Assembly (NCBI GenBank): GCA_964551295.1
Contig: CAZKDJ010000038.1
Span: 1-27,068 of the forward strand
DNA: 27,068 bases
Origin: JAFGED01 sp964551295
GTDB lineage: Bacteria > Chloroflexota > Anaerolineae > B4-G1
Direction: 5' to 3'
Shown here: piece by piece, positions 9,201 to 16,000 of the stretch
Position numbering within the stretch: the first letter of the stretch is position 1
Layout: the number at the start of each line of letters is the position of its first letter
Notes under the pieces: model-generated
Database searches by the model: none
What the model was told of the DNA's origin: nothing
Seen by the model: the letters and a program-made list of their open reading frames with translations, nothing else
Program-made: the position numbers and the translations under genes

Positions 9201-12200
9201 AGCGCTTGGATGAATTTGCGTATGCCATTAATCCAGGGGAGAGAAAGGCATATGATTTGCTGCTAGAGAAAATCGGGGGACGGCCTCACAAGATTCTGCA
9301 TCTATGGAACGTGACTCCTCCTGGGTCCATTTCTCTCGATGATGCACAGGTCACCGCGCTGGATAGCCTGGTTTTTCTTACCCAGGCGCTGAGTGAGCAG
9401 GGTGACGTGGATGCACTCGACCTGGTCGTGTTTACCAGCAATTTGTACAGCGTGATAGGAGATGAAGCCTTGCAACCGGAAAAAGCTCTCGTCGTGGGAC
9501 CTTGCAGGGTCATCCCTCTCGAATATCCGTATATCCGCTGCCAGCACATTGACCTGGCAATCCCTCCCAGTGGTGCATCGCTATCGCGACGATTGCTAGA
9601 TGGCCTGATGCAGGAGCTTGTTGGCGGCGGTACGCACGAGGTGATTGCTTACCGAGGTGCCTATCGTTGGCATCAGCACTTCAAGCGAGTTGAACTGGCC
9701 GGCTGCGATCCTGGGAAGTGGCTTCGGCAAGGAGGTAGCTATCTCATTGTCGGTGGCTTGGGCGTCGTCGGCCTGGCCTTAGCCGAGTGCCTGGCCGAGG
9801 AGGCCCACGCCAAGATTGCCTTTACCGGACGATCCCCGTTTCCTCTAAGGCAGGAATGGGATGATTGGCTGTCTGCACACGATGATGAGGATCTGACCGG
9901 GTACCGCATTCGCCAGTTGCGGGCATTGGAGTCGCTTGGTGCGGAGGTTGAGGTTCTCCAGGCCGACGTCACCGATCATGCCGAGATGCAGCGAGCCATA
10001 AAACACATCAGGGAGCGATGGGGTGAGATCAACGGTGTAATCCACGCAGCGGCTGTTCCTGGTGTGGGTGTTATCGAGGTGCACACGCCGGAGGACGCTG
10101 CGCGGCTTCTGGCACCCAAGATGCAAGGAGTCTGTGTGCTCAAGGAATCATTGAGGGGGCTGCAGCCCGATTTTGTCATTCTCTGTTCCAGCATTAGCTC
10201 ATTTACCGGCGGGGTGGGTGGGGTGGACTATGCGTCGGTGAGTGCTCATCTCGACGCATTCGCCCACGCCTGGTCCGCAGCGGAAGACAAGTCTACGATA
10301 GTAGCCAGCGTTAACTGGAGCTGGTGGAAGAACGCCGAGATGATGCTCAGTGAGGACATCCGTACCGAGCTACAGAGGATCCGAGAGTGGCAGCAACTGG
10401 AGGTAATGAGCCCTACTGAAGCAAAATCTGCATTTCGGTCTATTCTGGCTAACTTGACCCTCTCGCCTCAGATTATCGTCTCATCCCAAGATTTCTCGGC
10501 GCTTGTGAGGAAAAGCCGTATTTACACGACCGATTACTATATGCAGAAGCTGGAAGAGACATCTCGTAGTGGACGTGCTCGTGTCCATTCCGTGCCCCAC
10601 AGCACCTACGTTGCTCCTCGCAATGCACTTGAGCGGGAGATAGCCACGATGTGGCAGGATCTCCTTGGTGTGCAACGAGTAGGCATCCACGATAATTTCT
10701 TTGAGTTGGGAGGGCACTCGCTTCTGGGGCTTCGCTTGATCGCGCATATCCGCGAGAGGTACCAGGTTGAATTATCCTTGCGTGCATTGTTTGAGGCCTC
10801 GACAATCGCCGAGATGGCCATGCGTGTTGAGGGGCATGATGCGGGGCAGCGAGATTCCTTCGTACCATTGCTGACGCCCCGAGGTCGTGAGGTGGACATC
10901 CCGCTCTCATATGCTCAGGAACAACTTTGGTTTATGGATCAATTGGTACCAGACAGTCCATCTTTCAACATATCGGCGGTAGTGCGGCTGGAAGGCCCTC
11001 TGGATATTGCTGCACTGGCTCGGACGTTTCAAGAGATTCTACAGCGGCACGAGGTTCTGCACACTTCCTTTAGTGCGGTGGGGGGGCAGCCCGTTCAGAA
11101 AGTCGTTCCGTTGCAAGAGGTGCGGTTGCCGGTGCTGGACTTGCAAGAGATTCCGTGGGAAAAGAGAGAAGCTGAGGCGAAATGGTTGGCAACCGCAGAG
11201 GCGCGCTATCCCTTCAATCTGGCGGATAGCCCGCTGATGCGGATGGCGTTGTTGCATCTGAGGGTGGAGGAGTATGTGCTGCTGGTAACTATGCACCATA
11301 TTGTCTCCGACGGTTGGTCGGTGAGGGTGTTGATGCAGGAAATGGCCACGCTTTACGAGGCCTTTTCCTCAGGCCTGGCTGCACAGTTGCCTCCGCTACC
11401 TGTTCAGTATGCGGATTTTGCCGTGTGGCAACGGGAATGGTTACAGGGAAAGGTGTTGGAAAACCAGTTGGCCTACTGGAAGCAGCAACTACAGGGTATG
11501 CCAGCCGCGTTGCGCCTGCCGGTCGACCACCCACGTCCACCCTTTCCCACATTTCAAGGTGCGCTAGAAAGGTTTACGCTGCCCCAATCCCTGTCTCAGG
11601 CGCTTAAAGAATTGGGCCGGCAGGAAGAGGCCACGTTCTTCATGGCGCTGTTGGCCGCGTTCAAGACGTTGCTGTATCGTTACACAGCGCAGGAAGACAT
11701 GGTCATGGGAGGCCCGATTGCCAACCGGGATCGGGCGGAGGTTGCGGGATTGATCGGGTTGTTTGTCAACACACTGGTGTTGCGCACCGATCTCTCCGGA
11801 AATCCCACTTTCCGAGAACTGCTGAGGCGGGTGCGCCAGGTCGTGCTTGAGGCATACGCACATCAGGATGTACCGTTCGAGATGGTGGTGCAGGCTGTGA
11901 AACCAGGCCAAGATCTGAGTCGCAATCCTTTGGTTCAGGTGGTCTTGGTGCTTCACAATGCTCCAATTACATTGTTTGAGTTGCCAGGTTTGACTTTGAC
12001 CCCCCTCGAGTTGGAGGCAGGGATATCAAGGGTGGACCTCGAGCTGCAGGTGTGGGAAAGCCCGGAAGGGCTTGAGGGTTTCTTTATGTACAATACGGAT
12101 ATTTTCGATCCTGGCACAATAATCCAGATGCTAGAACGATTCAAAGTCGTGTTGGAAAAGGTCGTGGAGAATCCGGATTATCGATTGCTTGATATCCCGC

Positions 12201-12292
12201 TTCAAAGAGACAAAGAGGCTTCTTCTGAGAATGAGGGGACTTCTTTACTCCGTGTTACGGGTTCGCTTGAGCAGTTCGACTTTGAAATCTAG
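6290..12292 (+). CDS. Hybrid PKS-NRPS: KS-AT-KR-ACP plus terminal C domain
   Basis: The protein has 2000 residues. It extends the peptidyl chain by one ketide and carries the C domain for the next amino acid. KS (about 12-440) is complete: TACSTS with C185, HGTGT with H321, KTNVGH with H361. AT (about 540-840) has FPGGGAQ and GHSLGEYVAA with nucleophile S635. The specificity motif is VAAHS (H734), neither the usual malonyl HAFH nor methylmalonyl YASH; malonyl is my weak preference. The linker LPTYPFERRRYW follows. Residues 840-1400 hold a KR only: cofactor loop GGLGVVG at 1155, K1277, S1301, Y1314, but Ser at 1318 where Asn is expected. I see no DH, ER or C-methyltransferase. ACP has GGHS with S1477. 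The C domain (about 1520-1970) is complete with HHIVSDGWS (H1669, H1670, D1674). No A domain follows; it must work with the next protein. Start: ATGA overlap, GAGG 5 bases upstream. Confidence 0.95.
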   Translation: MSDSDQLTGAESFAIAVVGMAGRFPGADGVEQFWCNLRDGVESITFFTDRELEQLGVAPETIAHPDFVGASPALKNVDQFDASFFGYSPQEAATLDPQQRHFLECAWEAIEDAGYNPETYNGLIGVYAGSGTSGYLLFNLLTHPDYLAPDTGFAALMGNTQDFLSTRIAYKLNLRGPAVTVQTACSTSLVATHLACQSLLDYQCDMALAGGVSITPPQRTGYIYQKGGIFSPDGHCRAFDAQAQGTVFGSGVGIIVLKRLEDAQCDGDHIYAVIRGSAINNDGGLKTGYTAPSVTGQSHVISAALAAAGVDPSTIRYVEAHGTGTALGDPIEVAALIRVFGAITDAKQWCALGSAKTNVGHLDAAAGVAGLIKVVKALQHKRIPPSLHFTEPNPEIDFAGSPFFVNTELAEWPAGQEPRRAGLSSFGLGGTNVHIVLEEASPAKPSDDDGPWQLLPLSAKTASALSVMSENLADDLVRYPECNFADVAYTLQVGRKPFEYRQVAVVHDREDAINILKTRPSERVITTDCTFSSSASPVVFMFPGGGAQHVGMASELYESEPVFRECIDHCAELLISHLESDLQQIILYGDGSVEGERATLERPSFALPALFAVEYALAKLWMSWGIQPRALIGHSLGEYVAACLAGVIPLENALALVSLRGRLFEKLPVGGMLAVQLSEESLRLRLGEQLSIAAVNSPSFCVVSGTSTAIDEMASILTQEGVACSRLHIDVAAHSTLVTPILAEFSAFVEQIPLRKPQIPYVSNVTGDWIGDEDALRPGYWAEHLRHTVRFADGVAHLLRQPGVILLEVGPGQVLSTLARRHPERTPEHSVLSSLPHPKSQKSDRECLLNALAQLWLRGAPIDWAAIHAHERRQRVSLPTYPFERRRYWIEPLDQPERVMHHRPLQVADWFYVPVWQQEPSPVLTTATQSTDCPVTCLLFIDDCGVGAELAERLRDQGYLITTVIQGTQFERLDEFAYAINPGERKAYDLLLEKIGGRPHKILHLWNVTPPGSISLDDAQVTALDSLVFLTQALSEQGDVDALDLVVFTSNLYSVIGDEALQPEKALVVGPCRVIPLEYPYIRCQHIDLAIPPSGASLSRRLLDGLMQELVGGGTHEVIAYRGAYRWHQHFKRVELAGCDPGKWLRQGGSYLIVGGLGVVGLALAECLAEEAHAKIAFTGRSPFPLRQEWDDWLSAHDDEDLTGYRIRQLRALESLGAEVEVLQADVTDHAEMQRAIKHIRERWGEINGVIHAAAVPGVGVIEVHTPEDAARLLAPKMQGVCVLKESLRGLQPDFVILCSSISSFTGGVGGVDYASVSAHLDAFAHAWSAAEDKSTIVASVNWSWWKNAEMMLSEDIRTELQRIREWQQLEVMSPTEAKSAFRSILANLTLSPQIIVSSQDFSALVRKSRIYTTDYYMQKLEETSRSGRARVHSVPHSTYVAPRNALEREIATMWQDLLGVQRVGIHDNFFELGGHSLLGLRLIAHIRERYQVELSLRALFEASTIAEMAMRVEGHDAGQRDSFVPLLTPRGREVDIPLSYAQEQLWFMDQLVPDSPSFNISAVVRLEGPLDIAALARTFQEILQRHEVLHTSFSAVGGQPVQKVVPLQEVRLPVLDLQEIPWEKREAEAKWLATAEARYPFNLADSPLMRMALLHLRVEEYVLLVTMHHIVSDGWSVRVLMQEMATLYEAFSSGLAAQLPPLPVQYADFAVWQREWLQGKVLENQLAYWKQQLQGMPAALRLPVDHPRPPFPTFQGALERFTLPQSLSQALKELGRQEEATFFMALLAAFKTLLYRYTAQEDMVMGGPIANRDRAEVAGLIGLFVNTLVLRTDLSGNPTFRELLRRVRQVVLEAYAHQDVPFEMVVQAVKPGQDLSRNPLVQVVLVLHNAPITLFELPGLTLTPLELEAGISRVDLELQVWESPEGLEGFFMYNTDIFDPGTIIQMLERFKVVLEKVVENPDYRLLDIPLQRDKEASSENEGTSLLRVTGSLEQFDFEI
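9734..10330 (+). other. Ketoreductase domain with Asn-to-Ser change in the catalytic tetrad
   Basis: This is the catalytic part of the KR in the PKS protein. The NADPH loop GGLGVVG is intact at residue 1155. By spacing, K1277, S1301 and Y1314 match the K-S-Y positions of modular KRs (24 residues K to S, 13 S to Y). The fourth tetrad member, four residues after the Tyr, is Ser1318 (DYASVSAHLDAF) where YxxxN is usual. The LDD motif of B-type KRs is absent. Activity is therefore uncertain. If active the unit is a beta-hydroxy group; if not, a beta-ketone. Confidence 0.8.
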
Positions 12293-12299
12293 GGTGAGC

Positions 12300-12316
12300 G
12301 AGGAGTTATCACACCA
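12300..12316 (+). promoter_or_regulatory. Ribosome binding site of the A-T-C-A-T synthetase gene
   Basis: GAGGAG at 12300-12305 lies 10 bases before the ATG at 12316. This is the only junction between synthetase genes without a stop/start overlap: 23 bases separate them. An in-frame TGA at 12295-12297 rules out a longer N-terminus for the downstream protein. Confidence 0.7.
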
Positions 12317-13020
12317 TGGGTGTTGCGGATCCAAAGATAATCTTTGATAGAGAATTGATAGAAGAACGGGATTACTGGCATGCCACATTATCCAAGTGTG
12401 TCGGGCTTTCCACATTGAGATCTGACTATCCCAGGCCAGAGGGCCATCTAGGTGTTCTGGATACCGTTGACTTGGAGCTACCTCCGGAAGTTTCCCAGAG
12501 ACTATCCAAACTGACCCGAGGTAGCCCTTTCTTACTTTACGTCACCTTGATGGCGGCCTTGAAGGTCTGCCTGCACAGGTACGTGGGCGGAGGAGTGTCT
12601 TCCATTGTCGTAGCAAGTCCAGCCCTGGATGAAGATGTTTCTCAACCGGCTAACCTGTTAATGATCCTGGACGAAGTGCAGGGCCGTCTGTCATTTCGCC
12701 AGCTCCTTTTGAATATCCGGCAAACCCTCCTGGATGCCTATGCTAGACAGCGATATCCCTTTGAGCGCCTTATGAGAGACTTGGAGCTGGTAGGCGCAGA
12801 AGATGAAGGTGTTGTGTCGGGCATATTACTGGCCTTGGAGAATGTGCACAGTCACATTCCTCCAGTAAGGTGTGAGGTGACGATGACATTTGCCCAGGAG
12901 CAGGAGCGGGTGTGTGGGAAAGTGGTTTTCAACGCAGACGTGTTCAGGCGTGATACCATCGATCGCTTCGTTGGGCATTTTACAAATGTTTTGAGGGCAG
13001 GAGCGCAGGATCCTCTGGCA
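12316..13020 (+). other. Truncated condensation domain (C-terminal lobe only)
   Basis: The first 235 residues of the protein align by motif with the second half of the neighbouring C domains, from the YW..L segment and DYPRP (compare DHPRP) to the final FVGHFTNVL helix. The N-terminal lobe with the catalytic histidines is missing, and an in-frame stop just upstream shows this is not a start-site error. Partial C domains before an A domain are known in some NRPS proteins, mostly initiating ones. Here the previous gene already ends with a full C domain, so this lobe is probably non-catalytic, either a relic or an interface. Confidence 0.8.
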
Positions 13021-16000
13021 TGTATCTCTGATTTGCAGATGTTGCCAGAGAGTGAGCAGCGTCAGCTTTTGGTTGACTGGAATGATACAGGGACCGAGAT
13101 CGGTGTGGAATCCAGCATCTCTGAACTCTTTGAGGATCGAGTAACACAGGCTCCCGATGTTGTGGCCGCCGTATGTGGTGATAACTGCTTAACCTACCAG
13201 GAGTTGAACCGGCGGGCCAATCAACTGGCGCACTACTTGATGAGTTTAGGCACTGGGCCGGAGCAGCGTATCGGGATATGTACGCAGCGCTCTTTGGATA
13301 TGCTTGTTGGCTTATTGGGGATTCTAAAGACGGGGGCTGCGTACGTTCCGCTGGATCCGCTGTATCCTCCTAGTCGCCTTTCCTATTTACTCGAAGATGC
13401 CCAGGTTTTCATCATATTGACTCAATCACACCTCGCTGAGAGATTGCCCGATTGTGAGGCAGGGCGTGTCTTTCTGGATACGGATTGGAACGCAATCTCC
13501 GGCGAGAGCCAAGAGAATCCGGGACGCAAAATGCTGCCCAATAGCCTGGCCTACGTAATCTATACCTCCGGCTCCACAGGGCTTCCGAAAGGAGTGATGG
13601 TCTCCCGCCGGAACCTGCTCAATCATGCCCTGGCGTTGTTACGTGTCTACGGGATAAATGCAACCTGTCGCCTGCTCCAGTTTGTGTCTCTGAGTTTCGA
13701 TGCGGCAGGTGAGGAGATATTCCCCATACTTCTTGGCGGGGGCACACTGGTGCTTCCAATTCCGGATCTTTGTGCCTTTGACGTGGAGCTATGGCAGTTT
13801 TGTGAACAACAGCAAATTAACATTCTGCACATGCCGGCTCCTGTATGGCACTCGGGGGTGAGTGTGCTGACCGGTGGTCGTCTACATCCGCCAAGGTCAC
13901 TGGATCTGGTCCTAGTGGGTGGCGAAAGCCCTGCCGTTGACAAGCTGTGCGCCTGGGCGCAGCTGACCGAGCCGCATACCCGATTCTTGAACGCCTATGG
14001 CCCCACTGAGGCCACGATCACCGCGACTCTTTTCGAGACGACGAGCGGTGCGACCAGCACTGCAATGATTCAAGTGCCGATTGGCCGTCCCATCTTTAAT
14101 GTCCAAATCTATATACTGGATGCTAACCTGCACACGGTGCCCGTGGGGGGGATTGGCGAGTTGTTTATAGGCGGTGCGGGCGTCGCCCGTGGATATCTAG
14201 ACCATCCTCGGATGACGGCCGAGTTCTTCATCCCCGATCCTTTCGGTCACGAACCAGGAGGACGACTGTACAGGACCGGCGACTTGGCACGCTACCTTCC
14301 GGATGGCAATATAGAGTTCGTAGGCCGCAGCGACGACCAGGTCAAGATGCGAGGTTTCCGCATCGAGTTGAACGAGGTCACGGCCATGTTGGTCCAGCAT
14401 CCCCAAGTGAGGGAAGCCCTTACGCTGATCAGGGAGGACGGTAGAGGCGATAAGTGCCTAGTTGCGTACATTGTCCCAGAATCGGCATCGCATCCCTCGC
14501 CCGACGACTTGGCGCAGTTTCTCAAGGCCCTTCTGCCAGTATATATGGTGCCATCTGCTTTCTTGCTGTTGGATGCTTTGCCTCTTACTCCTCACGGTAA
14601 GATCGATCGACGTGTTTTGCCGGCCCCTGACGACGCCAGCACGCCAGGCGCAGTGGTTGCTTTTGTTCCTCCCCGCACTCTGATTGAAGAGATGGTCGCA
14701 GAGATCTGGGCTGACGTTTTAGGGCTCGGACAGATAGGGATTCACGATAATTTCTTTGATCGTGGTGGTCACTCGTTGTTGGCCACACAGGTCGTTTCTC
14801 GGGTACGCGACGGGTTCCAAGTGGAATTATCTCTGCGGCATTTGTTTCGGGCGCCAACTGTGGCGGGCGTCGCGGCCGAAATCGAGGCGACTATTCGGAA
14901 AGGGCGACAGCAAAGGGGATCGATACTTCTGCCCGAATCCCGGGGGGAGATTAGTCCTCTCTCTTTTGCCCAAGAGCGATTGTGGTTCCTTGAGCAGTTG
15001 GAGCCGAACAACTCCCGTTATAATATCCCTGTAGCCGTCCGTTTCGAGGGCCGTCTCGACGTAGAGGTGTTGGCACAATGCTTTCGGCATATCGCTCTAC
15101 GTCACGAGATTTTGCGCACCACCTTTGAAAGGAAGGGCGACCAGCCTGTTCAGCGTATTCACTCCGGTTCCAAAATTCAGTTTTTGGCTTGTGATCTACA
15201 AGGGCTCTCTCCTGACGAACGCGAGTCGCGGGTAATGAGCTTGATAACAAAGGAAGCTGGGCGGCCATTCGATCTGGCGCAGGGGCCACTGTGGCGCGTT
15301 GTCCTGTTCCAATTGGACGATGAGCATTACATTCTGCTTCTGACCATGCACCATATCGTCTCTGATGGGTGGTCAATGGGTGTCTTTATCCGCGAGATGA
15401 CCAGGGCATACACAGCTTACGTGAACGGCCAATCACCACAGATGTCCCATCTGCCCATTCAGTACGCCGATTTTGCCGTTTGGCAGCGCCAGTGGTTGCA
15501 AGGGGAGACGTTAGTATCCCTAGTTGAGCACTGGCGGGAGCGACTTCAAGGTGCCCCCCCTATGTGGGCACTACCCACCGACCGTCCTCGGCCTGTGGTG
15601 CATACCTCGCGTGGCGCGACGTACGCCTTCACATTTCCTCAGGAACTGTCTACGGCACTGAAGGCTTTGAGCCGGAGGGAGGGAGCGACGCTGTTTATGA
15701 CGCTGCTATCAGCGTTCGCAGTGTTGCTCTATCGCTACACAGGGCAGACAGACATTGTCGTGGGCTCACCCATTGCTAACCGCCATCGCACCGAGATTGA
15801 GGGCTTGATTGGTTTTTTTGTAAACACACTGGCGTTACGGATCAATCTGGCGGGCGATCCTAGTTTCCGGACACTATTAGAGTGGGTGCGAGAGACCACC
15901 CTGGATGCATACGCGTATCAGGATCTTCCTTTCGAGAAGCTAGTCGAGGATTTGCAACCGCAACGGGACCTGGGGCGCTCCCCCCTATTTCAGGTCATGT

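Noticed and set aside
8900..9750. Possible DH, ER or C-methyltransferase between AT and KR
   Set aside because: The 300 residues fit the KR structural subdomain; no HxxxGxxxxP, SAM loop or ER NADPH motif is seen.
12240..12400. Genes 3 and 4 as one gene split by a frameshift
   Set aside because: The C domain of gene 3 is complete to its last helix and gene 4 restarts in the middle of a C domain, so joining the frames would not make one normal domain. Stops close both frames and gene 4 has its own ribosome binding site.
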